Source: Ruminococcus sp.
GTDB taxonomy: Bacteria; Bacillota; Clostridia; Oscillospirales; Ruminococcaceae
Reading direction: 5' to 3'
Length of the DNA: 64,000 nt
Assembly: GCA_017484095.1 (NCBI GenBank)
Contig: JAFUTU010000054.1
Location: 20,329-84,328, forward strand
Shown: piece by piece, positions 51,320-59,721 of the stretch
Numbering within the stretch: the stretch's first letter is position 1
Layout: the number at the start of each line of letters is the position of its first letter
Made by a program: the position numbers and the translations under genes
Notes under the pieces: generated by a model
Databases searched by the model: none
What the model was told of the DNA's origin: nothing
What the model saw: the letters and a program-made list of their open reading frames with translations, nothing else

Positions 51320-51727
51320 ATGCTGCATGAAAAATCCTGCGGCGCTATTGTTTACAGAAAATATCACGGAAATACCGAGATACTTCTTATCAAGCACGTA
51401 AACAGCGGTCACTGGTCTTTCCCGAAGGGCCATGTAGAGGGCGATGAGACTGAGGAGGAGACTGCCAAGCGTGAGATAATGGAGGAAACAGGCATCGATG
51501 TGAACCTTGACACGACCTTCCGCGAGCTGGTTACATACTCACCGAGGAAGGATACCCAGAAGGTGGTAGTGTATTTTATCGGCAAGGCAAAGAACACGGA
51601 TTACACCCCTCAGGAGGAAGAGATCGCCGACATAAAGTGGGTCGAGATCGGCAGAGCGGGACAGGTGTTATCTTATGAGAATGACAAGTCGATAGTGAAC
51701 AAGGCAAAAAAATTTATCATTTATTAA
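51320..51727 (+). CDS. Nudix hydrolase
   Basis: From the start at 51320 (MLHEKSCGAIVYRK, after GGAAAGGA) the product has 135 residues. The Nudix box is complete: GHVEGDE, seven residues, REIMEETGI, at about residues 38-60. The N-terminal SCGAIVYR and the position of SFPKGHVEGDE resemble diadenosine tetraphosphate hydrolases, so cleavage of dinucleoside polyphosphates is a fair guess. It is monocistronic. Confidence 0.93.
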   Translation: MLHEKSCGAIVYRKYHGNTEILLIKHVNSGHWSFPKGHVEGDETEEETAKREIMEETGIDVNLDTTFRELVTYSPRKDTQKVVVYFIGKAKNTDYTPQEEEIADIKWVEIGRAGQVLSYENDKSIVNKAKKFIIY

Positions 51728-51818
51728 TGCGCGCCGCGCAAGACTTCACGGCTCACGTCAGGATATCCCGACGATGAGGCGTGATTCGTTTTTATGAGAA
51801 AAGTTAGTTTTATTCGGG

Positions 51819-51847
51819 TTGAAATAAAGAGAGATCTGTGTTACAAT
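51819..51847 (+). promoter_or_regulatory. Promoter of the phosphatase gene
   Basis: TTGAAA (51819-51824), 17 bases, TACAAT (51842-51847). The transcript would start near 51854, leaving a very short leader before the ATG at 51866/51869. Confidence 0.65.
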
Positions 51848-51868
51848 GGTTTTGAACGGAGTGATATG

Positions 51869-52651
51869 ATGATAAGCAGAAAACTTGAGCTTGAAGGTCT
51901 GAATAATACAAGAGATCTGGGCGGAATGACGGGTTCTGACGACAGAAAAATAGCCGGTGGCAGGCTTATCCGCAGCGGACATCTTTTTTCTGCAAGTGAA
52001 AATGACCTTAAAAAGCTTGCCGAGAACGTACATACAGTTATAGACTTCAGAACTAAGGCTGAACGTGATGAAAAGCCTGACCCTGAGATAGAGGGGTCAA
52101 GTGCGGTGTCGCTCTCTGTGCTGACGGAGCTTACCGAGGGAGTGACAAGGGAAGAGGAGTCTGACAAAGCTGCTTTTATGAGGCTTTCTCTTGACCCTGA
52201 GCTTGCCCGCAGCCATATGATGAATATCTATTCTGGATTTCCGTTAACTGACGCTGCTAAAAAAGCATACAGTGAGTTTATCAACATCCTGCTTGAAAAT
52301 GAAAGCGGAGCCGTTCTCTGGCACTGTACGGCAGGTAAGGACAGAGCAGGCTTTGCAGCAGTGATGATCGAGGAGATACTTGGCGTTTCAAAAGAGGATA
52401 TAGTTGCGGATTACCTCGCTACGAATGAGAATATAAGGGACGAGGTGGAGCAGCTGCGTGATCTACTCGGGGGAAGTGTTGACAGCTCTGATGAGGCGAT
52501 AGACTATTTGTTCACAGCAAAGCAGGAATATCTCGAAACTGTATATAATGTGATAGAAAAGGAGTACGGCTCGTTCGACGAATATCTTAGACAAGCCCTG
52601 GGTCTTGACGATGATAAACTGAACAGACTGAGAGAGATGTATCTTGAATGA
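51869..52651 (+). CDS. Tyrosine/serine protein phosphatase family protein
   Basis: The product has 260 residues from 51869; the ATG three bases earlier is too close to GGAGTG, and the far upstream ATG lies before the promoter. LEGLNNTRDLGGM near residue 9 is the family hallmark, and the catalytic loop HCTAGKDRAGFAA near 152 fits CxxxxxR. This is the Y_phosphatase3 type, which includes secreted or cytosolic phosphatases with protein or phosphoinositide substrates. There is no signal peptide here. Confidence 0.92.
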   Translation: MISRKLELEGLNNTRDLGGMTGSDDRKIAGGRLIRSGHLFSASENDLKKLAENVHTVIDFRTKAERDEKPDPEIEGSSAVSLSVLTELTEGVTREEESDKAAFMRLSLDPELARSHMMNIYSGFPLTDAAKKAYSEFINILLENESGAVLWHCTAGKDRAGFAAVMIEEILGVSKEDIVADYLATNENIRDEVEQLRDLLGGSVDSSDEAIDYLFTAKQEYLETVYNVIEKEYGSFDEYLRQALGLDDDKLNRLREMYLE

Positions 52652-52664
52652 GAGAGGTGCAGCA

Positions 52665-53420
52665 ATGGCAGATCAGAAGCAAGAGCTGATGAAGCTGATA
52701 TATGAAAACTACGGCATAAAGCCTGATTATCTCTGGGCGAAGGACCCTACCTCCTGTGCGCTGAGACACCCCGAAAGCGGAAAGTGGTTCGGCGTAATAA
52801 TGAGGATAAAAAAAGAAAAGGTAGGTCTTGCAGGAAAGGGAACTCTCGATATAGTTGATGTTAAGTGTGACCCTCTGATGACAGGGTCTGTGCTGACAAA
52901 TGAGGGGATATACCCTGCCTACCATATGAACAAGAAAAACTGGATAACTATAGCTCTTGACGGTACAGTCGATATCGGCGAGATAATGATGCTCGTTGAT
53001 ATGAGCTATCAGATGACTCTCCCAAGAGTAAAGACTGCCCCTGTGAGACGCATACCATACTGGATAGTGCCTATAAACAATAAGTATTACGATATCGAGG
53101 AGGCTATAGACAATGCTCCCGATGAGCCTATCCCGTGGAGACAGAGGTACAATTTCCAGAAAGGCGATACGGTATACCTTTATGTGACGGCGCCTGTCTC
53201 GGCGATAAAGTTCAAGTTCATAGTTGATAAGGTGGAGATACTTCCTGTCAAGCACCACAACAAAGAGGTTTATATGCGCTTCGTTAGAAAGTATGACGAA
53301 AGCGTGTTCACCTTTGCGAAGCTGAAAGAGTACGGCGTTTACGCTGTAAGAGGGCCGAGAAGCATACCGCGCTCTCTTGTGAAAGCTATCGAGGAGTACG
53401 AAGAGGATAATCCATACTGA
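52665..53420 (+). CDS. MmcQ/YjbR family protein with an EVE-like C-terminal domain
   Basis: From 52665 (MADQKQELMKLIYENYGIKP, after GAGAGGTG) the product has 251 residues. The first 120 match the YjbR fold: YLWAKDPTSCALRHPESGKWFGVIMRI, VDVKCDPLMTGSV and NKKNWITIALDG. Residues 135-250 look like an EVE or ASCH/PUA-like domain (YWIVPINNKYYDIE, FQKGDTVYLYVTAP, IKFKFIVDKVEIL). The pairing suggests binding of modified nucleic acid, which is inference. Its start nearly abuts the phosphatase stop. Confidence 0.82.
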   Translation: MADQKQELMKLIYENYGIKPDYLWAKDPTSCALRHPESGKWFGVIMRIKKEKVGLAGKGTLDIVDVKCDPLMTGSVLTNEGIYPAYHMNKKNWITIALDGTVDIGEIMMLVDMSYQMTLPRVKTAPVRRIPYWIVPINNKYYDIEEAIDNAPDEPIPWRQRYNFQKGDTVYLYVTAPVSAIKFKFIVDKVEILPVKHHNKEVYMRFVRKYDESVFTFAKLKEYGVYAVRGPRSIPRSLVKAIEEYEEDNPY

Positions 53421-53456
53421 TAAATATAAATTTCTAAGACTGATCGCTGCCTTGTC

Positions 53457-53591
53457 TTGGGGGCTTTCCGGTCGCCCCCAAACCCCTTCGGTTACATATC
53501 TATTTATTAGGTGCGACCACTATCTTAGTGTTAAAACCAAAGTACGGCGTGAATTAGCCGTGCGGCGAGCACCGCCCCCAAACCCCTTCGG
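53457..53591. repeat. 19-base direct repeat with 100-base period and hairpin
   Basis: CGCCCCCAAACCCCTTCGG occurs identically at 53473-53491 and 53573-53591, exactly 100 bases apart. The first copy also pairs with TTGGGGGC (53457-53464) as an 8-base stem. The copies lie in the 250-base gap between the converging YjbR and dacF genes. No gene is supported here. Confidence 0.7.
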
Positions 53592-53615
53592 GTATGAATT
53601 TATTGGTTTTTCAAA

Positions 53616-53653
53616 AAAACAACGCTCTGACAATCAATGTCGGAGCGTTGTTT
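53616..53653 (-). terminator. Terminator of the dacF operon
   Basis: AACGCTCTGACA and TGTCGGAGCGTT form a 12-pair stem with one wobble and a 5-base loop. Reading the minus strand, a run of seven Ts follows. Confidence 0.85.
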
Positions 53654-53671
53654 GTATGTTGATTATGCTGA

Positions 53672-54856
53672 TCATTCGTCAGTTTCGACCTTTACTGTCG
53701 CACCGTCATCTACCTTCTGGGTGTCGGTGTCATTTTCTTCGGTCTGTTCCTCTTCAGCAGGCTCGTCAATGTTGAGTTCTGCCTTCTTGGTCTTGTTAGG
53801 TCCGAGATATTTCTCGTAGATAGCTATAGCGTCCTCTACAGATTCAAACTCGCCCTTGCATCTTGCAACTACGCAGATGTACTTGTGGCCGCCTTTTTCG
53901 ATAACTGCGGACAGTGTGTAAAGCGCCTCGTCTGTGAAGCCTGTCTTTCCGCCGAGTATCTCAACGTCGCTGTCAGGCTCGCCGTCGCCGTCACAGTCGA
54001 TGAAGTAGCCCGCAAATCTGGAAGCTACTATGCTTGTGAGCTCTATGCCGTCAGGGTGCTGCTCGGTCTTGCCCGTGGTGTATGTCGATGCTGTGAGCAC
54101 CTTTCTGCAGGTCTCGCTCTCAAGGGCAGCTCTGGTAAGAACTGCGATATCCTGAACAGTGGTGTAGTGGTTCTTATCGTGAAGTCCGCTTGCGTTCACA
54201 AAGTTAGTGGTCGTATCAAGTCCGAGGTCCTTGAGCTTCTGCTGCATAAGAGCTACGAAAGCTTCTTCAGAGCCTGCGATGCTGTTTGCCAGACCTGTTG
54301 TGCCGTCAGCGCCGCTTACGAGGATAGACGCATAAAGCAGATCCTCCATAGTTACGCTCTCGCCTGCCTCAAAGCCTGCCATTGAAGCATTGTCTTCGAT
54401 CAGCGGATCGATATCCTCATCGGTGAAGGTGTATGTAGCGCTCATATCGTCGATATTCTCAACAGCTACCATAAGAGTAAGTATCTTTGTAAGTGATGCG
54501 GGATAAATCTTCTTTTCATAGTTGAAGCCTGCAACTATCTCATTGGTGTCGGCATCTACCAGAATGGAAGAGCCTGCTGTGACGCCCTTGATGTTCACGT
54601 CCTGATAATCAGCCGCAAGAGTAGGATAAAGGTTTATCGGCTCAGGCTCGGCAACTGATGACAGGTCAGATTCGCTGATAGTTTCAGAGGAAGAGTCGGT
54701 CTTGCTCTGAACAGGCGAAACAGCCTCCTCAACATTGCTCTTCTTTATCGAAAATCTTCCTGTGACGATAAGCACAGCTGATGCGATAGCTACGATCATT
54801 ATTATCACCATTATCGCAACGGCAGCGGCACCGCCCTTGTGGTTCTTTTTAAGCAT
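53672..54856 (-). CDS. dacF: D-alanyl-D-alanine carboxypeptidase (DacF/PBP5-like, peptidase S11)
   Basis: This enzyme trims the terminal D-Ala of peptidoglycan stem peptides outside the cell. The 394-residue product has a membrane anchor at about residues 11-31 and then a peptidase S11 domain. The active Ser is in YPASLTKILTLM near 119 (SxxK), and the third motif is LGGKTGFTDEA near 298. The second motif, normally SxN, reads LVSGADGTTGLANS near 180, with Ala where Asn is usual. An acidic low-complexity tail (EEEQTEENDTDTQ) follows. It is the last gene of a three-gene operon. Confidence 0.92.
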   Translation of the reverse strand: MLKKNHKGGAAAVAIMVIIMIVAIASAVLIVTGRFSIKKSNVEEAVSPVQSKTDSSSETISESDLSSVAEPEPINLYPTLAADYQDVNIKGVTAGSSILVDADTNEIVAGFNYEKKIYPASLTKILTLMVAVENIDDMSATYTFTDEDIDPLIEDNASMAGFEAGESVTMEDLLYASILVSGADGTTGLANSIAGSEEAFVALMQQKLKDLGLDTTTNFVNASGLHDKNHYTTVQDIAVLTRAALESETCRKVLTASTYTTGKTEQHPDGIELTSIVASRFAGYFIDCDGDGEPDSDVEILGGKTGFTDEALYTLSAVIEKGGHKYICVVARCKGEFESVEDAIAIYEKYLGPNKTKKAELNIDEPAEEEQTEENDTDTQKVDDGATVKVETDE

Positions 54857-54875
54857 TGTTCATCTTTCCTTTCCT

Positions 54876-55298
54876 TTATTTATCATTTGACTGCGTTTTA
54901 TTGATCGTCTTGTAACAGTAATCGAGGATATCCCGTCTGGTAACTATCCCGATGAACACCTCACGGTCATCTATGACGGGCACAAAGTTCTGATCCATTG
55001 AAAGCAGTATCAGATCCTCGATAGTGCTGTATACATATACGGGCTTCATATTTACACGCCTTGTTATCTGCGCTATGTTATACCGCTCCAGCTCTCTCAT
55101 ATCGGTAATGCCGTTATTGAGCATGAACCACAGAAAATCGCCCTCTGCAAGAGTTTTTACATATCTGCCGTCTCTGTCTATAACGGGAACGGCAGTGTAG
55201 CCTCCGTGCCTGAGCTTTTCGAGAGCCTGTCTCGCGGTGTTGTCATCAAAAACGAAATCTATAGTAGCCTTTGGCTTTAATAGCTGTAATATGTTCAT
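54876..55298 (-). CDS. CBS-pair domain protein
   Basis: The 140-residue product consists of two CBS motifs: residues about 13-65 (TARQALEKLRHGGYTAVPVI, DRDGRYVKTLAEGDFLWFM) and about 80-135 (PVYVYSTIEDLILLSMDQNF, VPVIDDREVFIGIVTRRDIL). CBS pairs bind adenosine nucleotides and act as energy sensors. It lies between a lipoprotein gene and dacF with gaps of 17 and 19 bases, so it is operonic. Confidence 0.92.
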   Translation of the reverse strand: MNILQLLKPKATIDFVFDDNTARQALEKLRHGGYTAVPVIDRDGRYVKTLAEGDFLWFMLNNGITDMRELERYNIAQITRRVNMKPVYVYSTIEDLILLSMDQNFVPVIDDREVFIGIVTRRDILDYCYKTINKTQSNDK

Positions 55299-55315
55299 TT
55301 GTGTGTCCCCTTGGC

Positions 55316-56254
55316 TCAGTATTCATCGTTTTCGCTGTAGGTCTGATCCTGCCTTGCAGCCTCGTAGGTGTTTTTGTAGCCATAGGTGTAAACAAGCTCA
55401 ACTATATCGTCATAATCGAGACGGCCAAGCTTGTCGGCAGTGGTGCCGTAATTAACGATGTCGCTGTCAGTAATGCCTGCATTTTCGCAGATCTGCTCAA
55501 AAAGCTCCTGACATTCATCCTGGGTGAGCTCGTCAAAAACGGTCAGGGTGGATATTATACCAAGGTTGAAAAGAGAAGTGTCTGCCTCTCCCTTGATGTC
55601 AAAAAACTCTCTTGTCTCTACCAGATCGTCAGAACCCTCTACCGAATAGGTGGTGATGCACTTTTTGAGCTCTCCCGTATTCTTATCGAAATAAAAATCG
55701 AAGGCGGTTATGTAGGTCTCACCGGTGTAGGTATATTCTTCAATATCATACTCCTGAAGATCTACCGCACTGATGTGGTTCGAGGTGTGGGGCAGCTTTG
55801 CATCGCATACCTCCAGCACTATATTGTCAAGCTGTGCTTCATTGCTCTTGGCACAGAGCCTGCACACATTGTCAAAATCATACGCCTTGCCGTTCTCGCA
55901 GACACTGCCGCTGGTACCTATCCTGTTTGTCTGGAGCTGGTAATAATTGTTCGGAGCAGCATCTCTTACTATCTCAGTAACGTTGCCCTCGCTGTCAGTA
56001 AATGTACACCTGTAGCTGTATGTGCCCGAACGGAAAAACTCTGATGCTTTGCTAAGAAGCTCCCCGGGCTCCTCCTCGGGTATCGGCTCAGCCAAGAATT
56101 CTTCTGCGCTGCTCTCATCGACAGCAGTGCTTTCCTCCGCCTTCACAGATGAGCCCTCTGCCGCAGACGAAGAAGCCTTTGAAGAGCTGCCGCACCCGCA
56201 GCAAACTACGCAGACTGCCGCTGCTGCAGCGATCATTCTCATATATATATTCAT
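55316..56254 (-). CDS. Lipoprotein of unknown function
   Basis: The 312-residue product has a lipoprotein signal (MNIYMRMIAAAAAVCVVCC followed by GCGSSSKASS), then a Ser/Glu-rich linker to about residue 65. The mature region has beta-rich repeats such as GTYSYRCTFTDSEGNVTEIV and EYDIEEYTYTGETYITAFDF, which resembles lipoprotein carrier (LolA/LppX-like) folds. This is a weak resemblance. A consensus promoter lies upstream on the minus strand. It heads the CBS-dacF operon. Confidence 0.8.
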   Translation of the reverse strand: MNIYMRMIAAAAAVCVVCCGCGSSSKASSSAAEGSSVKAEESTAVDESSAEEFLAEPIPEEEPGELLSKASEFFRSGTYSYRCTFTDSEGNVTEIVRDAAPNNYYQLQTNRIGTSGSVCENGKAYDFDNVCRLCAKSNEAQLDNIVLEVCDAKLPHTSNHISAVDLQEYDIEEYTYTGETYITAFDFYFDKNTGELKKCITTYSVEGSDDLVETREFFDIKGEADTSLFNLGIISTLTVFDELTQDECQELFEQICENAGITDSDIVNYGTTADKLGRLDYDDIVELVYTYGYKNTYEAARQDQTYSENDEY

Positions 56255-56296
56255 AGGATCAACCTTTCAGTCAAAAAAACAGACGTATGCAGAAAG

Positions 56297-56343
56297 ATAT
56301 CTGCACACACAGATATTATACACCCGAAAGAGGTTTCTGTCAA
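56297..56343 (-). promoter_or_regulatory. Promoter of the lipoprotein-CBS-dacF operon with inverted repeat
   Basis: Reading the minus strand, TTGACA (56343-56338), 17 bases, TATAAT (56320-56315). ATATCTG (56297-56303) and CAGATAT (56310-56316) form a 7-6-7 inverted repeat that overlaps the -10 box and the start. Confidence 0.7.
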
Positions 56344-56406
56344 GTGTTGTATTGCTTCCAAAAACTTGATATATGTCAATTTTAATCAGCAAAATGCTCG
56401 GAAAAC

Positions 56407-56471
56407 TGTTAACATGTGCTAACAATTTTGGCAGTTAGGCGATTGACATTATCGGCTTGCCATGTTATGAT
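56407..56471 (+). promoter_or_regulatory. Promoter of the MacB-like transporter with upstream inverted repeat
   Basis: TTGACA (56443-56448), 17 bases, TATGAT (56466-56471). Just upstream TGTTA (56407-56411) and TAACA (56420-56424) form a symmetric site. The spacing does not fit the Rex pattern. Confidence 0.65.
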
Positions 56472-56519
56472 ATGCTTGTATGTGTTGTATGTAATGGTAT
56501 TCTGAAAGGAGACGGATAA

Positions 56520-59500
56520 ATGCTCGAACTTAAAGGCATAACCAAGGATTACCTTGCGGGAGAAAATACCGTCCATGCCCTGAAGGGTATAGACATTAAA
56601 TTCAGACAGTCAGAGCTTGTATGTATTCTCGGTCCTTCGGGCTGCGGAAAGACCACCATGCTCAACATCATAGGAGGTCTTGACCACTACACAGAGGGAG
56701 ACCTTTTGATAAACGGCAGATCTACCAAGAACTTCAAGGAGAGAGACTGGGACGCTTACAGAAACTACTCGGTAGGCTTTGTATTCCAGAGCTATAACCT
56801 TATACCTCACCAGACGGTTCTCCAGAACGTTGAGCTTGCGCTGACGCTTTCGGGCGTTTCAAAGCATGAGAGGCGTGAGAGAGCTAAGAAGGCGCTGGAA
56901 GATGTAGGTCTCGGCAACCAGCTGAACAAAAAGCCCGGCGAGATGTCAGGCGGACAGATGCAGAGAGTTGCCATCGCAAGAGCTATAGTTAACAACCCTG
57001 ACATTATCCTCGCTGACGAGCCTACGGGCGCACTTGATACTCAGACGGGTGTTCAGGTAATGGATATCCTCAAGAATATTGCAAAAGAACGCCTTGTTGT
57101 TATGGTAACGCATAACCCTGACCTTGCGGAGAATTATTCCACAAGGATAATCAAGATGCTTGACGGCGTTATCACCGATGATTCAAAGCCTCTGAGCGAG
57201 GAGGAGATCGAGGCTGAGCAGGAGAGAGATGATGCTATACAGGAGGAGAAAAAGAGCAAGAAGAAGGAAAAGAAGCCTTCGATGTCTCTTTTGACGCAGT
57301 TCTCACTGTCGCTGAAAAACCTGTTCACCAAAAAGGGAAGAACGATGCTCACATCATTTGCGGGCAGTATCGGTATCATAGGCATTGCGCTCATCTATGC
57401 GATATCTCAGGGCCTTTCCACCTATATAGACACTGTTCAGGAGGAGACCCTTTCGAGCTATCCGCTCACTATCCAGAAGACTGAGACGAACCTCGGAGAT
57501 ATCATGGAGGTGTTCATGGAGGCAGGCGAGGGCAATGTAGACCACGATAAGGACGCTATCTACCCGAGGTCTGCTATATATGATATCATAAATGTTGTCA
57601 GCAAGGACGAGCAGAAGGAGAACGATCTGAAGTCATTCAGGGCATTTATCGAGGAGCAGAGAGCAAATGCCGACTCAAAGCTGGAAAAGGCTCTCAACGG
57701 TGTGCAGTACAAGTATGATTTCGACCTGTTGATATATACTAAGAATGTTGACGGAGACATTATCCAGTCTGATACTCAGCAGCTGATGCGTGAGATAATC
57801 GCTGATTATATGCACATAGATATGTCTGTTATGGAGAGTGCGAGCGCACAGTTCGGTTCAAGCGGAATGATGATGGGCGGTATGAGCACAGGAATGTGGA
57901 AGGAACTGCTCACAGGCGAGGACGGCTCGCTTATCAGCCCGCTGATAGAGAAGCAGTATGACCTTATATACGGCTCATGGCCGAATGACTACAACGAGAT
58001 CGTGCTTGTAGTTGACCAGAATAATGAGCTCGATGACCTTACACTTTATGCACTGGGTCTGCAGTCTAAGGAAGAGGTAGACAAGGTGATGGACGCCGCT
58101 ATGAACGGCGAGAAGATAAAGGAAAAGAAGGACGTAAACTGGTCATATGAGGAGATATGCGATACGGAGTTCAGGGCTGTGCTCAATTCTGATTGCTATA
58201 ATTTTGATGCGGCAACGGGTCTCTACAGCGATATAAGAGACACTGACACGGGAAAGAGCTTCCTTTATGACAATGCTATACCGCTGAAGGTTACGGGTAT
58301 CATCAGGCCGAGCGAGGACGCTACCGTGGCTATGATAAATGGAACTATCGGATATACGAAGAAGCTGACTGACTACGTTATTGAGCAGCAGAAGGATTCG
58401 GATACGATACAGGCACAGCTGGATAACCCCGATATGGACGTTATCACAGGGCTGCCCTTCAAGCCTGAGAGCACTTCGTTCACCGATGAAGACAAGGCTG
58501 CGGCTTTCAAGACGTATCTTGCGTCAGTGGGTGATGCGCAGAAGCCTGAGCTTTACAGGCAGATGATGAGCGTGCCGCCTCAGGAAGTATTAGATCAGGC
58601 ACTGGCTGAGGGCATGAAGGACCTGAAAAGAGAGGATATAGAGGCTCAGCTGACACAGACACTGGTTACACAGATGAATGTGGACGAGGAACAGGTAAAG
58701 AGCTATATTGCTAATATGAGCGATGATGAGCTCAATGAGATGTTCTCGAATATGATAATTGAGGGCGTTAAGGCACAGTACAGTCAGCAAATGGCTGAGG
58801 AGCTCGGTAAGATGAGCGATGAGCAGACCGTTGCAGCGTTTGACCAGCTGATTGGTATGCTGAATACGGCACAGCTGGCGGCTTATTATGACGGGATAAT
58901 GGAGTTCTCAGCTTCGACCTATGAGCTGAACCTTAAAACGCTCGGATATGTGGATATTGAGGAGCCGACAAGGATCAACCTTTATGCGAAGAGCTTTGCC
59001 GACAAGGATATTATCACTGAGGTTATAGATGAGTATAACGAGGGCAAGGAGGAGCTCGACCAGATATCTTATACAGACTATATCGGGCTGATGATGAGCT
59101 CTATAACTACTATACTTAATGCGATAACTTATGTGCTGATCGCGTTTGTAAGTATCTCGCTGATAGTTTCTTCAATAATGATAGGCGTTATCACTCTGAT
59201 ATCTGTTCAGGAGAGAACTAAGGAGATAGGTATTCTGCGTGCGGTGGGCGCTTCTAAACGGAATGTAAGCAATATGTTCAACGCAGAGACCGCACTTATA
59301 GGCTTTACGTCGGGAGCGCTTGGCGTTATTGTGACGTGGCTGCTGTGCATACCGATAAATATTATCATCTATAAGCTTACCGAGATCGGCGGACTTAAAG
59401 CTTATCTGCCGATAACTACTGCGATATTGCTTATCTGCATAAGCATTTTCCTGTCGCTGATATCGGGTCTTATTCCTTCGCGCAGCGCTGCTAAAAAGGA

Positions 59501-59528
59501 CCCTGTGGTCGCTCTCAGAACTGAATAA
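56520..59528 (+). CDS. MacB-like ABC transporter, fused ATPase and permease
   Basis: The 1002-residue product fuses an ABC ATPase with a FtsX-type permease. Walker A is GPSGCGKT at residues 38-45, the signature MSGGQMQRVAIARA near 141, and Walker B IILADEPTGALD near 161. An acidic/lysine linker (230-255) precedes one helix near 280-300. A very large extracytoplasmic part reaches about residue 855, and three C-terminal helices carry the FtsX motifs QERTKEIGILRAVGASKRNV near 900 and SRSAAKKDPVVALR at the end. No membrane-fusion partner is adjacent. Such proteins export peptides or lipids, or transmit mechanical force; the substrate is unknown. Confidence 0.92.
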   Translation: MLELKGITKDYLAGENTVHALKGIDIKFRQSELVCILGPSGCGKTTMLNIIGGLDHYTEGDLLINGRSTKNFKERDWDAYRNYSVGFVFQSYNLIPHQTVLQNVELALTLSGVSKHERRERAKKALEDVGLGNQLNKKPGEMSGGQMQRVAIARAIVNNPDIILADEPTGALDTQTGVQVMDILKNIAKERLVVMVTHNPDLAENYSTRIIKMLDGVITDDSKPLSEEEIEAEQERDDAIQEEKKSKKKEKKPSMSLLTQFSLSLKNLFTKKGRTMLTSFAGSIGIIGIALIYAISQGLSTYIDTVQEETLSSYPLTIQKTETNLGDIMEVFMEAGEGNVDHDKDAIYPRSAIYDIINVVSKDEQKENDLKSFRAFIEEQRANADSKLEKALNGVQYKYDFDLLIYTKNVDGDIIQSDTQQLMREIIADYMHIDMSVMESASAQFGSSGMMMGGMSTGMWKELLTGEDGSLISPLIEKQYDLIYGSWPNDYNEIVLVVDQNNELDDLTLYALGLQSKEEVDKVMDAAMNGEKIKEKKDVNWSYEEICDTEFRAVLNSDCYNFDAATGLYSDIRDTDTGKSFLYDNAIPLKVTGIIRPSEDATVAMINGTIGYTKKLTDYVIEQQKDSDTIQAQLDNPDMDVITGLPFKPESTSFTDEDKAAAFKTYLASVGDAQKPELYRQMMSVPPQEVLDQALAEGMKDLKREDIEAQLTQTLVTQMNVDEEQVKSYIANMSDDELNEMFSNMIIEGVKAQYSQQMAEELGKMSDEQTVAAFDQLIGMLNTAQLAAYYDGIMEFSASTYELNLKTLGYVDIEEPTRINLYAKSFADKDIITEVIDEYNEGKEELDQISYTDYIGLMMSSITTILNAITYVLIAFVSISLIVSSIMIGVITLISVQERTKEIGILRAVGASKRNVSNMFNAETALIGFTSGALGVIVTWLLCIPINIIIYKLTEIGGLKAYLPITTAILLICISIFLSLISGLIPSRSAAKKDPVVALRTE

Positions 59529-59551
59529 TTTAATATCTGTGAGTATTTTAA

Positions 59552-59584
59552 CCTCTGCCGAGTTGTACTTGGCAGGGGCTTTTT
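59552..59584 (+). terminator. Terminator of the MacB-like transporter gene
   Basis: CCTCTGCC pairs with GGCAGGGG (one wobble) around an 11-base loop, followed by CTTTTTG. A run of 12 A residues lies at 59605-59616. Confidence 0.8.
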
Positions 59585-59657
59585 GTGAACTTTGTGCACT
59601 TTGCAAAAAAAAAAAAGGATTTGCCTTGTTGATTTGTCTGAAATGACGAAAAATCTC

Positions 59658-59686
59658 TTGACCCTTGGTTAAAAAAGTAATATAAT
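59658..59686 (+). promoter_or_regulatory. Promoter of the secreted protein/peptide locus
   Basis: TTGACC (59658-59663), 17 bases, TATAAT (59681-59686), then AAGGAGG before the ATG at 59722. Confidence 0.75.
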
Positions 59687-59721
59687 TGATATGAAAAATT
59701 ATTTAAGGAGGTTAAACCTTT

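Noticed and set aside
53574..53591. CRISPR-like repeat pair
   Set aside because: Only two copies, GC-rich and 100 bases apart, with no cas genes and no array of regular spacers.
56407..56424. Rex site upstream of the MacB-like gene
   Set aside because: The half-sites are separated by six bases instead of four when aligned to the Rex pattern.
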